In this document: positions 17,785-26,281 of the stretch, in pieces
How the letters are laid out: each line of letters begins with the position of its first letter
How positions within the stretch are numbered: position 1 is the stretch's first letter
Source of the DNA: Mycobacterium triplex
GTDB taxonomy: Bacteria; Actinomycetota; Actinomycetes; Mycobacteriales; Mycobacteriaceae
Assembly: GCF_000689255.1 (NCBI RefSeq)
Contig: NZ_HG964446.1
Span: 4,445,250 to 4,509,249, forward strand
Reading direction: 5' to 3'
DNA length: 64,000 bases
Made by a program: the position numbers and the translations under genes
The notes under the pieces: model-generated
What the model was told of the DNA's origin: nothing
Seen by the model: the letters and a program-made list of their open reading frames with translations, nothing else
The model's database searches: none

Positions 17785-17979
17785 TCAGTCCTCCTGCAGT
17801 CGCAGTGCGGCCTTCGGGCACTGCTCGACCGCGGCGCGCACGTCGATCTCCCGGTCCGGCGCCACCGGTCCGTCCGCGATCTGCACCACGTCCTCGTCGC
17901 CCAGCTCGAAGACGTCCGGGGCGAGCGATTCACAAAATCCGTTGGCCTCACACAAGGTCTCGTCGACGGTCACGCGCAT
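17785..17979 (-). CDS. [3Fe-4S] ferredoxin
   Basis: A 64-residue ferredoxin starting at ATG 17979 behind a clear AAGGAGG ribosome site; longer upstream readings overlap the CoA-transferase gene and are not needed. Cluster cysteines C10, C16 and C54 (CEANGFC ... CP): the second position of the usual CxxCxxC is Asn, leaving three ligands and so a 3Fe-4S cluster, as in P450-partner ferredoxins of actinobacteria. Acidic overall (VFELGDEDVV). It is 11 bp downstream of the CoA-transferase gene, hence probably in its operon, but likely to serve the neighbouring P450s or Rieske enzymes. Confidence 0.9.
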   Translation of the reverse strand: MRVTVDETLCEANGFCESLAPDVFELGDEDVVQIADGPVAPDREIDVRAAVEQCPKAALRLQED

Positions 17980-17990
17980 CAGTTGCCTCC

Positions 17991-20381
17991 TTATAGGCCC
18001 TTCGGGCGGGTTCCGATCACCCCGCTGGCAGCGAGGTTCGCCAGTTCTTCGTCGGTCAGCCCGCACCGATCGCGCAGTATTTCTCCATTGTGCTCGCCCA
18101 GCAGCGGCGGCGGGCGCATCAGCCACCGATCCTGGCCGGACAGCAGGGCGAACGGCGGGCACGGATAGAGGGCTGACCCGATGCTCGAATGCCGCATTTC
18201 CTCGAAGAAACCCCGGTCGCGCAGTTGCGGGTTCTCGGTCACCAGCGACGGCGAGACCACCGGCGCGGCGGGAACACCCGCACTCGCCAGCCGCTCCACC
18301 GTCGATTCCAGCGGCTGCCCGGCGAACCAGTCCTGCAGCCGCCGATCGATGTCGTCGGCGCGCGCCCGCCGGCCCTCGGCCGTGGCCAGGGCCTCGTCAC
18401 ACCAGGCCGGTCGTCCCATCACCTCGACGAGTGCGGACCACTGCTGGTCGTCGCGCACGGTCACCGCGATCCAGTCGTCGTCTCCGGTACACCGGTAGAG
18501 GTTCTGGATAACCCCGCCGAAGCCGCGATTGCCGTTGCGGCTCAGTGTCTTTCCGAAGACCTCGAATTCGATCGCCTGTATCGCGGCGGCGTTGAGCACC
18601 GTTTCGAGCATCGGCAGCTCGAGCTGCTGTCCGGTTCCGGTGCGGTCGGTGAAGTTCAGCGCGGCGAGCACGGCGAAGGCGGCGTGCACCCCGGCCAGCG
18701 GGTCGCAGGCGCCGCGCGGCGTCACCGGCGGCCCGTCCGGCAGTCCGGTCACCCAGGCCAGCCCGGCGAGTTGCTCCATGGTGGGGGCGAATCCGACCCG
18801 GTCGCGCCACGGGCCGTCCAGCCCGAACGCGGGCATGCGGGCGACGACGAGTTTGGGATTGACCTCGAGCAGCACATCGGCGGTCAGCCCGAACTGGTCC
18901 ATCACGCGCGGGGAGAAGTTCTCGATCACGACGTCGGCTTCCGCGGCCAGCTTCTTGAACAGCCGCCGCCCCTGCTCGGAGCCCAAATCCAATGTGACAG
19001 AACGCTTGTTGGTGTTCATCGCGTGGAACACCCAGCCGTACTCCCACCAGTCGTCGACGTCCTTGCGCATCCCGCCGGAGTACCGAATGCCGTCGGGGCG
19101 CTGGATCGACTCGACCTTGATCACCTCGGCGCCGAACGCCGCCAGCAGATGCGTCGCCGCCGGCCCGGCCCAAAACGCGGTCAGGTCCACGATCCGAACG
19201 CCTTCGAGCGGCCGGCCATGGGCCGCCACTGTGTCCTCTGATTCTGTTGTGCGCCACGGTGGTTCGTCATTATCGGCGCCCGTAGCGGCGGTCTCGCCCA
19301 CCGGGGCCGCCGCGCATGCCGACATCAGCCACGGTGGGCGGGGCTGATGAAAACCGGCCGGGTTTTGCCGGAACACCCCCCGGTCGGTGGCGTATTCCAC
19401 CTCCCGGATCGTGGCGCCGTTGCCCAGCGCCGCGATCGGCAGCCGGAACAGTTGGCCCAGCTCGACGACCTCCGCGACGGTCCGCTGCGCCAGCCACGGG
19501 CCGATCTGCTCGCGGATCAGGTCGCGGTAGCCCCAGCGCCCGATCTGAAAACGCAGCTGCTCGATCTCTTCGAGCTGCGGGCATTCGACCATCGCCAGGA
19601 AGTCGAGCCATTGCTGACCGGTGACCATCGTGATCCCGACGAAGCCGTCCTTGGCCGGCTCGATCGACGGCACTTCGGTGGTGCGGCTGATCGGCGGCAC
19701 TCGCAGCAGTTGCGAATGCAGCCATTCGCTGCTCTGCATCAGGGTCATCGCCTCGAGCATCGACAAGTCGAGATGTTCGCCGGGACCGCCGTGCTCGACG
19801 CGGCGGCGCACGGCCAGCGCGCCGAACGCGGCGAACACACCGCCCATGTACTCCCCCAGGTCGCCGCCGATCGAGATCGGCGGCCCGGCGGGATCGCCGC
19901 GGAAACCGGGCGAGCCGGCCCAGGCCTGCAGGGTGAATTCGCTGGCGGCGCGATCGGCATACGGTCCGGTCCAGCCGAAGTCGGAGATCGTGACGACCAG
20001 CGTCCGCGGCGCATCCGCCAGCAGCCGGCGCGGATCGATGCCCAGCGCGGCGGCCCGCGACGGGCCGGCGGTGAGGATGATCACGTCGGCGGCCGCCAAC
20101 TCCTCGCGCAATCGCTGCGAGCCCGGCGCGAACGTCAGGCTCTGCTTGCCGGCGTTGAGGTAGCAATAGAACGGCGACGGCCGGCCATCCGGCACCGGCG
20201 AACACGACGCCGAGTAGCGCCGCAGCCAATCCCCTTGTGGCGGTTCGATTTTGCGCACCTGCGCGCCGGCATCGACCAGCAACTTGCCGCAGTAGCTGCC
20301 AGCTATCCGGTCACTGATCTCGACAACACGCAACCCGTGCAGCGGTGTCGGACGGTCGTCAGACCCCTGGCTCAATTGCAT
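17991..20381 (-). CDS. tandem-fused class III CoA-transferase (CaiB/BaiF family)
   Basis: 796 residues, about twice the family norm. Both halves are CaiB/BaiF modules: the first (~12-375) has LHGLRVVEISDRIAGSYCGKLL and GEYMGGVFAAFGAL, the second (~393-790) has LEGVRIVDLTAFWAGPAATHLL, NTNKRSVTLDLGSEQGR and GVIQNLYRC. They are joined by a short unconserved linker (~375-392). Class III enzymes move CoA between acids via a covalent Asp-CoA thioester. By my unaided alignment, the position of that Asp is Glu in both halves (SMLEAM and PMLETV), which needs checking. ATG 20381; co-directional with the ferredoxin and divergent from the GntR gene. Confidence 0.9.
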   Translation of the reverse strand: MQLSQGSDDRPTPLHGLRVVEISDRIAGSYCGKLLVDAGAQVRKIEPPQGDWLRRYSASCSPVPDGRPSPFYCYLNAGKQSLTFAPGSQRLREELAAADVIILTAGPSRAAALGIDPRRLLADAPRTLVVTISDFGWTGPYADRAASEFTLQAWAGSPGFRGDPAGPPISIGGDLGEYMGGVFAAFGALAVRRRVEHGGPGEHLDLSMLEAMTLMQSSEWLHSQLLRVPPISRTTEVPSIEPAKDGFVGITMVTGQQWLDFLAMVECPQLEEIEQLRFQIGRWGYRDLIREQIGPWLAQRTVAEVVELGQLFRLPIAALGNGATIREVEYATDRGVFRQNPAGFHQPRPPWLMSACAAAPVGETAATGADNDEPPWRTTESEDTVAAHGRPLEGVRIVDLTAFWAGPAATHLLAAFGAEVIKVESIQRPDGIRYSGGMRKDVDDWWEYGWVFHAMNTNKRSVTLDLGSEQGRRLFKKLAAEADVVIENFSPRVMDQFGLTADVLLEVNPKLVVARMPAFGLDGPWRDRVGFAPTMEQLAGLAWVTGLPDGPPVTPRGACDPLAGVHAAFAVLAALNFTDRTGTGQQLELPMLETVLNAAAIQAIEFEVFGKTLSRNGNRGFGGVIQNLYRCTGDDDWIAVTVRDDQQWSALVEVMGRPAWCDEALATAEGRRARADDIDRRLQDWFAGQPLESTVERLASAGVPAAPVVSPSLVTENPQLRDRGFFEEMRHSSIGSALYPCPPFALLSGQDRWLMRPPPLLGEHNGEILRDRCGLTDEELANLAASGVIGTRPKGL

Positions 20382-20412
20382 CCGTCCTTCCGATCGACAC
20401 GCGATCAGAGAT

Positions 20413-20441
20413 GCTATTTATATCATTACTGCTAAAATAGC
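20413..20441. promoter_or_regulatory. inverted repeat between CoA-transferase and GntR genes
   Basis: GCTATTT (20413-20419) and AAATAGC (20435-20441) form a perfect 7-bp inverted repeat with a 15-bp spacer, in the divergent promoter. The left side shares the decamer GCTATTTATA with the 46825-46850 operator. Probably the target of the adjacent GntR protein or of the regulator that binds the other GCTAT/ATAGC sites. Confidence 0.5.
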
Positions 20442-20495
20442 TAAGCCAGTTGAGTGCGTGCTCGCCGCTCTTCCCGCTGTTCCTGCGAGGATTGG

Positions 20496-21329
20496 ATGAC
20501 CACCCTGGGAATTGGTCCCGATGCCCGTCGCCGGTTGTCGGCGCCGAGGATCGCCGAAATCGTAGCCGACGAGTTGCGCCGCCAAATCATCGACGGCGAA
20601 CTCGCCGACGGCGATCTGCTGCCGCGTCAGGAAGTACTCGTCGAACAATTCAACGTCAGCCTGGTCTCGCTGCGCGAAGCGCTTCGCATCCTGGAAACCG
20701 AGGGCCTGGTCTCGGTGCGGCGGGGTAACCGCGGTGGCGCCGTCGTGCATGCGCCGGCCAAGACCAGCGCGGCCTACATGCTCGGGCTGTTGCTGCAGAG
20801 CGAGTCCGTTCAGGTCGCCGACCTCGGCATGGCGTTGCAGGAACTCGAGCCCGCCTGCGCCGCGCTGGCCGCTCAGCGGCCGGACCGGGCGGACACCCTG
20901 GTGCCAGAACTCAAGGGAGTCAACGAGTCCATGGCCGAGCACCTCGACGACGGGCGCCTGTTCACCGAAATCGGGCGCCAGTTCCACGATCTCATCGTGC
21001 AGGGCTGCGGGAATCACACCATCATCGCGGTCGTCGGCAGCCTGGAGACGTTGTGGAGCAGCCACGAACGTCAATGGGCCGACGAGAGCGCGGCGCGCGG
21101 CACCTATCCCTCGCTGACGCAGCGGCGTGCGGTCCTCAACACACACGTCAAGCTGGCCGAGACCATTGCGGAGGGAGACGTCGACCGGGCGCGGCGCATC
21201 GCGGGTCGTCACCTCGCCGATACGCAGACCTATGTGCTGGCCGGCCGCCCCACGCAACGGATCTACGCGCTATCGCCGCAGGCTCTTTCTCGTTCGGGGT
21301 CACGCCCGCCGGGCCTCCGGCAGTCCTAA
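20496..21329 (+). CDS. GntR-family (FadR/FCD-type) transcriptional regulator
   Basis: 277 residues from ATG 20496 (GCGAGGA upstream). The N-terminal winged helix-turn-helix spans ~15-85 (RIAEIVADELRRQIIDGEL, LLPRQEVLVEQFNVSLVSLREAL, LETEGLVSVRRGNRGG); the C-terminal ~150 residues are the all-helical FCD ligand domain with LFTEIGRQFHDLIVQGCGN and RAVLNTHVKLAETIAEGDVDRA. FCD members sense small carboxylic acids or acyl-CoAs through a metal site. Divergent from the CoA-transferase gene and six bp upstream of an SDR, so it is the best local candidate to control the flanking catabolic operons, but its operator is unproven. Confidence 0.9.
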   Translation: MTTLGIGPDARRRLSAPRIAEIVADELRRQIIDGELADGDLLPRQEVLVEQFNVSLVSLREALRILETEGLVSVRRGNRGGAVVHAPAKTSAAYMLGLLLQSESVQVADLGMALQELEPACAALAAQRPDRADTLVPELKGVNESMAEHLDDGRLFTEIGRQFHDLIVQGCGNHTIIAVVGSLETLWSSHERQWADESAARGTYPSLTQRRAVLNTHVKLAETIAEGDVDRARRIAGRHLADTQTYVLAGRPTQRIYALSPQALSRSGSRPPGLRQS

Positions 21330-21335
21330 GTCCCC

Positions 21336-22052
21336 ATGCGAACCGCGTTGGTCACCGGCGGCAGCGGCGGGATAGGAAAGGGCTGCGGTCGCAAGCTGGC
21401 CGAACTGGGTTACGACGTGGTGCTGGTGGCCCGGCGCGAAGGCCCGTTGCGCGCGGCCGCCGAGGAGATCGAAGCCCGTCACATCGTGGCCGACGCGTCC
21501 GATCCGGACGGATTCGCCGCTGCGATAAGCACTTTGGAGACGATTGACCTGGTGGTTCACGCCGCGGGCACGCTGGGCGGAACGTATGCGCGCAAGCAGA
21601 CCTTCGAGCAGTGGCAGACCATCATCTCGGCCAACCTGGATTCGTGCTTCGTGGTGACGTCCGCGGTGCTGCCGCGGATGCGCCCCGGCTCCCGGTTCGT
21701 GTTCATCTCGTCGTCGGCCGCGCACGAGCCGATGATGGCCCGGACCGCCTACTCCGCGTCGAAGGCCGGCATGAACGCGTTCGCCCGGGCGTTGGCGCTC
21801 GAAGTCGACCGCGACGGCATCGCCGTGCACATCGTGACGCCGGGCCCGGTGGAAACCGAGATGCTGCAAGACGTTCCCTTCGAGATGTACGCGATTCAGA
21901 TCTCCGACGTCGCCGACGCCGTCGCCTGGCTGGACACCGTGGACCCGTCGGTCGATCTGCCGGAGATCCGGCTCTCGGCCGTGCAGCGCGGTCCGTATGC
22001 CCGACCGCCGGTCGTCCCTAACGAAGCGCGCCGCCGCCAGGGAAGGGCTTGA
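21336..22052 (+). CDS. short-chain dehydrogenase/reductase
   Basis: 238 residues, classical SDR: cofactor loop TGGSGGIG (7-14), a VHAAG strand, ISSSAAHE and the catalytic Y139xxxK (YSASK). TPGPVETEM follows the fold's usual PGPV loop. It interconverts an alcohol and a ketone with NAD(P)(H). It starts 6 bp after the GntR gene and is probably cotranscribed with it. The 3' end overlaps the convergent LLM gene by 35 bp. The C-terminal ~25 residues are basic (EARRRQGRA) and lie in the overlap. Confidence 0.9.
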   Translation: MRTALVTGGSGGIGKGCGRKLAELGYDVVLVARREGPLRAAAEEIEARHIVADASDPDGFAAAISTLETIDLVVHAAGTLGGTYARKQTFEQWQTIISANLDSCFVVTSAVLPRMRPGSRFVFISSSAAHEPMMARTAYSASKAGMNAFARALALEVDRDGIAVHIVTPGPVETEMLQDVPFEMYAIQISDVADAVAWLDTVDPSVDLPEIRLSAVQRGPYARPPVVPNEARRRQGRA

Positions 22053-22887
22053 TCACCGTTTCCCCGAACTCGTGCAGCGACTCCGGCTTCGCGAAATCGG
22101 CGAACCACACATAGAAACGCTCGACCCCTTGGCCGGCCAGACCCGCGAAGTGCTGGGTCAGCTCGTCGGCAGCACCGCACACCAGGCCCGCCCCCAGGTT
22201 CCCGAAGCGACGGGTGCTCACCTCGCGCACGGTGTCGGGGTCGGTGCCCGAGCGGGCGAAGCCGATCATCTGCTGGACCGAAATCCGGGCGCTGCCCGCC
22301 GACGGGGCCAGCTTCGGCAACCGGTCGATATGGTCGGCCTGCAGGTTCCACCAATCGCCGTAATTGCGAACGAGTTCCATCATGCGGGGCCCGCTGCCAC
22401 CCAGAACCAGCGGTATCGGATGGTTGCGCTTGGGCAGTTGAACCGTAGCGTCGTCGTCGCTGCCGTCGCCCCAGTACTGCCTGATCAGGGCCAGGTGACG
22501 GCCGAGCTGCTGCACGCGGGCCACCGGATCCTGCTGACCGACATCAAATCTGGTGAACTCGGCGGGCCAGGATCCCGAACCCAGACCCAGATCGAACCTG
22601 CCGCCCGATGCGTCCGACAGGGTGACGGCCTGCTTGGCGAGCACGGCGGGATGCCGGAAGGCGTCGCACAGCACCAGATGACCGATGCGCAGCCGCTCGG
22701 TCCTGGCCGCCACCCAGGTGGCGACGGCCATTGCCTCCCAAATGCTTTCGTCGGGTAACCCGGGAGCCTCGAGGTGATCGATGAACGCCATTCCGTCGAA
22801 GCCACTGGCTTCGGCGGCCCGCGCCCGTTCCGTGATGTCGCCCACGGACAGCCGCACCTGCGGCAGGAACAGATACCACTCGACCAT
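22018..22887 (-). CDS. LLM-class (F420-dependent-type) oxidoreductase
   Basis: 289 residues of the luciferase-like TIM-barrel family that in mycobacteria mostly uses coenzyme F420. Recognisable parts: AAEASGFDGMAFIDHLEAPG, RTERLRIGHLVLCDAFRHPAVLAKQAVTLSD (shown only as the family's conserved strand-helix), GRFDLGLGSGSWPAEF and IPLVLGGSGPRMMELV. It would catalyse a hydride transfer or oxygenation on an unidentified substrate. It reads away from the acyl-CoA dehydrogenase operon from the shared 22888-22956 promoter region. The cofactor is inferred from family habits only. Confidence 0.85.
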   Translation of the reverse strand: MVEWYLFLPQVRLSVGDITERARAAEASGFDGMAFIDHLEAPGLPDESIWEAMAVATWVAARTERLRIGHLVLCDAFRHPAVLAKQAVTLSDASGGRFDLGLGSGSWPAEFTRFDVGQQDPVARVQQLGRHLALIRQYWGDGSDDDATVQLPKRNHPIPLVLGGSGPRMMELVRNYGDWWNLQADHIDRLPKLAPSAGSARISVQQMIGFARSGTDPDTVREVSTRRFGNLGAGLVCGAADELTQHFAGLAGQGVERFYVWFADFAKPESLHEFGETVIKPFPGGGALR

Positions 22888-22927
22888 GCGCCACCTATGC
22901 TCGTGCCGATTGCAACAGCGCGGCTAG

Positions 22928-22952
22928 TTTACTATCTTTATTATGTTAGGGG
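22928..22952. promoter_or_regulatory. degenerate copy of the CTAT-N10-nTAG element
   Basis: TTTACTAT (22928-22935), 10 bp, TTAGGGG (22946-22952) lies in the divergent promoter of the LLM gene and the acyl-CoA dehydrogenase operon. Its left arm matches six of seven bases of TTGCTAT at the same spacing, while the right arm matches only four of seven of ATAGCGA. A weak candidate for the same regulator. Confidence 0.3.
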
Positions 22953-22956
22953 TCTT

Positions 22957-24024
22957 ATGGATGTCGGATTGACTTCGGATCAGCTGTCGCTGCGCGACAC
23001 CGTGCGCGACATCTTGCGTACCGAATGTCCTCCCGATGCCGCCCGGCAGGCGCTGACGGACCCGGAGCGCTGGCGCGCTCTGTGGAAGACGGTAGTCGAC
23101 CTCGGTTGGACCGAACTCGCCGCACCCACCGGCGGCGATTACGGACCCGTCGAGCAGACAGTGGTTCTCGAGGAGTGCGGCGCCGCGCTGGCGCCAATTC
23201 CGTTGCTCAGCAGCGTCGGCCTGGCCGCGGGCGCCTTGCGCTCCGGTGGTCTGGACAAGGTGCTCACCGACATCGCCGGCGGGGTCGTTGCCACCCTGGC
23301 GGTGCACGCCAAGGGATCTCGGCTACCCGAGCCACCGATGACGCTGCGCGACGGGAGGGTGCGCGGCCGGGCGGTCGCGGTTCCCAACGCGTCTCGGGCA
23401 GAGCTGATCGTCGCGCTGGCCAAATCCATCGACGGCCATGTCGCCGTGGTGGTGCGCACCGGCGACGGCGTGACGATCACCGCGGGCGACTCCACCGATC
23501 CCGCGCACCCGGTCGCCGACGTCGAGATCGACGCCGAACCGGTGGCGTCCGCGCCCGTCGACCTCGAGTCGGCGCTGACCGCACCGATGGTGGCCGTCGC
23601 CGCCGATCTGGTCGGCGTGGCCGGCGCCGCCCTGCACCTCTCCGTCGAGCACGCCAAGTCGCGCCGTCAATTCGGCTCACCGATCGGGGCATTCCAGGGA
23701 ATCAAGCACGCGCTGGCCGACAACTACGTCGCCGTCGAGCGCGCCCGCAGCCTCACCTACGCCGCCGCGGCCCGCCTGGCCGATCCGGACACCGCACCCG
23801 CGGACGCCTGGACGGCCGCGGCACTGGCGAAGGCGGCGGCCGGCGACGCCGCGACCAACTGTGCGCGCACCGCCGTCCAAGTGCACGGTGCGCTGGGGCA
23901 GACCTGGGAGCACGACGCACACCTCTATGTCCGGCACGCCTGGCAGGGCGCCGCGCTATTGGGAGACAGTCGCGCGCTCTATCGCGAGGTGGGCTCCCGC
24001 TTCGTCGCCGGAGGCGCGGCATGA
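22957..24024 (+). CDS. acyl-CoA dehydrogenase family protein, short (beta-like) subunit
   Basis: 355 residues from ATG 22957; the frame is open further upstream but runs through the divergent promoter. N-terminal TSDQLSLRDTVRDIL, central VGVAGAALHLSVEHAKSRRQFGSPIGAFQ and C-terminal VQVHGALGQTWEHDAHLYVRHA place it in the ACAD fold. It lacks the usual FAD/substrate loop (S-E-x-x-x-G-S-D), as do the non-catalytic partners of heteromeric FadE enzymes such as ChsE. First of four ACAD genes coupled by ATGA or GTGA overlaps; its partner is probably the next gene. Oxidises an acyl-CoA to the enoyl-CoA as part of a complex (inference). Confidence 0.87.
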   Translation: MDVGLTSDQLSLRDTVRDILRTECPPDAARQALTDPERWRALWKTVVDLGWTELAAPTGGDYGPVEQTVVLEECGAALAPIPLLSSVGLAAGALRSGGLDKVLTDIAGGVVATLAVHAKGSRLPEPPMTLRDGRVRGRAVAVPNASRAELIVALAKSIDGHVAVVVRTGDGVTITAGDSTDPAHPVADVEIDAEPVASAPVDLESALTAPMVAVAADLVGVAGAALHLSVEHAKSRRQFGSPIGAFQGIKHALADNYVAVERARSLTYAAAARLADPDTAPADAWTAAALAKAAAGDAATNCARTAVQVHGALGQTWEHDAHLYVRHAWQGAALLGDSRALYREVGSRFVAGGAA

Positions 24025-25130
24025 CAACCAAATCCGAGGCGGTCGCCGAGTTCGTCGACTGGTTGGCCGCGTTTCTGCCTCAGGACTATTACGAGAACTA
24101 CCGCCGGTACCGCTGGGATATCCCGCTGCGCCGCGATTATCAACGCGCCGCCTTCGAGGGTGGGTGGCTGCAGCCGACCTGGCCGCGCGAGCACGGCGGC
24201 CGATCGCTGGGTCTGCGCGACGCGATGGAGATCCGGATCGAAGGCGCGCTGCGCTCGGCACCCAAGCTGCCCAGCATTCAGGGGCCCGGCGTCGCGGCTC
24301 CCGGCATTCGCCAGTTCGGCACACCCGCCCAGATCGAGCGGTTCTTGGTGCCGCTGCTGCGCGGCGACGAATGGTGGGCGCTGGGCATGTCCGAGCCGGA
24401 AGCCGGATCGGATTTCGCGAGCCTGCGCACCCGCGCCGAGCGTGACGGCGACGTCTTCCGGGTCAACGGTCACAAGATCTGGACGACGCAGGCGCACGAA
24501 TCGCGGTGGTGCACGCTGTATGCCCGCACCGATCCGGACGCGCCGAAACACCGTGGCATCTCGTGTCTGATCCTCGACCTGCACTCCCCCGGCGTGCGCA
24601 TCGAACCCATCCGGATGGCCTCGATCTCCGACGAGACGTTCTGCGAGGTCTTCCTCGACGACGTCGAGATCCCGCTGGAAAACCTGCTGGGCCCGGTCAA
24701 CGGCGGCTGGAACGTCGCGCTGTCGTCGCTGCATCACGAACGCCAGATGATCTGGATCATGAACTGGGTCGTGATCAAGCGCGGACTCGACGCGGTGCGC
24801 ACTGCGGGCGCCGAAGACTCCGACCTCTACCCCGAACTCGGGTCGCTGCTCGCCGACGCCGAAGCGCTGCGCGCCACCGGATACCGCGCGCTGGGCAACG
24901 AACTCGCCGGCCGGAACAGTCCGGAGGCCGACATCATGAAGCTGCTCGGATCGGTTACCTTGCAACGGGTTTGGGAACTCGCCGCCGCGGCCCAAGGCCC
25001 GGGCTCGGCCGGCGACCCGGACCTGCTGTTCGAACGCCAGGACGCGCTCGCCGCCACCATCTACGGCGGAACGTCGGAGGTGCAGCGCAACATCATCGCC
25101 GAGCGACTGCTCGGGCTGCCGAAGGGATGA
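24021..25130 (+). CDS. acyl-CoA dehydrogenase, catalytic-type (alpha) subunit
   Basis: 369 residues, ATG overlapping the previous stop (ATGA). It has the complete flavin/substrate signature GMSEPEAGSDFASLRTRA, then GHKIWTTQAH and the C-terminal IYGGTSEVQRNIIAERLLG. The position holding the catalytic Glu in medium-chain enzymes is Gly here (YGGT), so the base would have to come from the alternative helix-G position, as in isovaleryl/long-chain and ChsE-type enzymes. It is probably paired with the preceding short subunit as an alpha2beta2 enzyme. Confidence 0.9.
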   Translation: MTTKSEAVAEFVDWLAAFLPQDYYENYRRYRWDIPLRRDYQRAAFEGGWLQPTWPREHGGRSLGLRDAMEIRIEGALRSAPKLPSIQGPGVAAPGIRQFGTPAQIERFLVPLLRGDEWWALGMSEPEAGSDFASLRTRAERDGDVFRVNGHKIWTTQAHESRWCTLYARTDPDAPKHRGISCLILDLHSPGVRIEPIRMASISDETFCEVFLDDVEIPLENLLGPVNGGWNVALSSLHHERQMIWIMNWVVIKRGLDAVRTAGAEDSDLYPELGSLLADAEALRATGYRALGNELAGRNSPEADIMKLLGSVTLQRVWELAAAAQGPGSAGDPDLLFERQDALAATIYGGTSEVQRNIIAERLLGLPKG

Positions 25131-26281
25131 CGATGGATTACGACCTCGGCGACGACGCCGTCGAACTGCGACACCGCCTGCGGGAGTTGATCGCTCACCA
25201 CGTGCCACCGGATTTCCTCGGTGCGTGCACCGAGGATCCGCAAGACCTCGCCACCACCGAGACGTTCTGCAAGCTGCTGGCCGTCGAGGGACTGCTGGCG
25301 CTGGCCTGGCCGAAAGAGCATGGCGGCGGCGGTGGTTCGGTCTGGCAGCAGACGGTGCTGCGCGAGGAGATGTGGGCCCAGCACGAGCCGCGCGGCCCGC
25401 AGTACATGGGGATCAACTGGGTCGGCCCGGCATTGATGCGCTACGGCACCGAAGAGCAGAAGGCCAAGCACCTGGCCGCCATCGCCTCCGGCGATGTGAT
25501 TTGGTGCCAAGGCTTTTCCGAGCCGGAGGCCGGAACCGACCTCGTCTCGCTGCGTACCCGCGCCGTGCCGGACGGTGACGGCTGGCGCATCACGGGCCAG
25601 AAGGTGTGGACGTCGTATGCCCAGATGGCGTCGTGGTGCGTACTGGCGACATGCACCGACCCCGACGCGCCAAAGCACAAGCGGCTCACCCTTTTTCTGA
25701 TCCCGATGGATCGGCCCGGTTTCACGGTACGGCCGATCCCGTCGATGCTGGGGCCGCATCACCTCAACGAGATGTTCCTCGACGACGTGCCGGCGTTCCC
25801 CGGCGACGTGCTCGGCGAGGTCGGTGACGGCTGGCGGGTGATGCGCGAGGCGCTGGCGTTCGAGCGGGTCGGCATCGCGCGCTACGCGCGCTGCGAGTCG
25901 CTGCTGCATCGCATGCAAAGCGAGCTCGGCGAGGACTGGGACCGGCTGCCCGAATCGCTGCGGGCCCGGTGGGTCCGGGCGCTCGTCGACCTGCGGGTGG
26001 CCCGGCTGCTGGCCTACCGCGCGGTGTCGCTGCAGGACGATCCGGCGGCCGGGGCGGCGGCCAGCGCCGCCCGCATCGCCACCACCACCTGCGACCAACA
26101 GGTCGCCGAGCTGCTGTTCGACGTGCTCGGACCGACGGCGCTGGACAGCGGCGCATCGTCGGCACTACACGGGGCGATCGAAGACCATTGGCGCTACGCA
26201 CAAGCGGCCACCGTGGCGTCGGGCACCATCGAGGTGCAGCGCATGCTGGTCGCCCGAGACGCCCTGGGAGAACACCGGTGA
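25127..26281 (+). CDS. acyl-CoA dehydrogenase, catalytic-type (alpha) subunit
   Basis: 384 residues, starting ATG 25127 within the previous stop; a second ATG lies two codons in. Flavin/substrate signature GFSEPEAGTDLVSLRTRA, GQKVWTSYAQ, and VASGTIEVQRMLVARDALG at the C-terminus. It differs clearly from its upstream neighbour, so it is not a recent duplicate. It probably pairs with the short subunit encoded next, giving a mirror-image arrangement b-a-a-b across the four genes. Substrate unknown. Confidence 0.9.
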   Translation: MTMDYDLGDDAVELRHRLRELIAHHVPPDFLGACTEDPQDLATTETFCKLLAVEGLLALAWPKEHGGGGGSVWQQTVLREEMWAQHEPRGPQYMGINWVGPALMRYGTEEQKAKHLAAIASGDVIWCQGFSEPEAGTDLVSLRTRAVPDGDGWRITGQKVWTSYAQMASWCVLATCTDPDAPKHKRLTLFLIPMDRPGFTVRPIPSMLGPHHLNEMFLDDVPAFPGDVLGEVGDGWRVMREALAFERVGIARYARCESLLHRMQSELGEDWDRLPESLRARWVRALVDLRVARLLAYRAVSLQDDPAAGAAASAARIATTTCDQQVAELLFDVLGPTALDSGASSALHGAIEDHWRYAQAATVASGTIEVQRMLVARDALGEHR

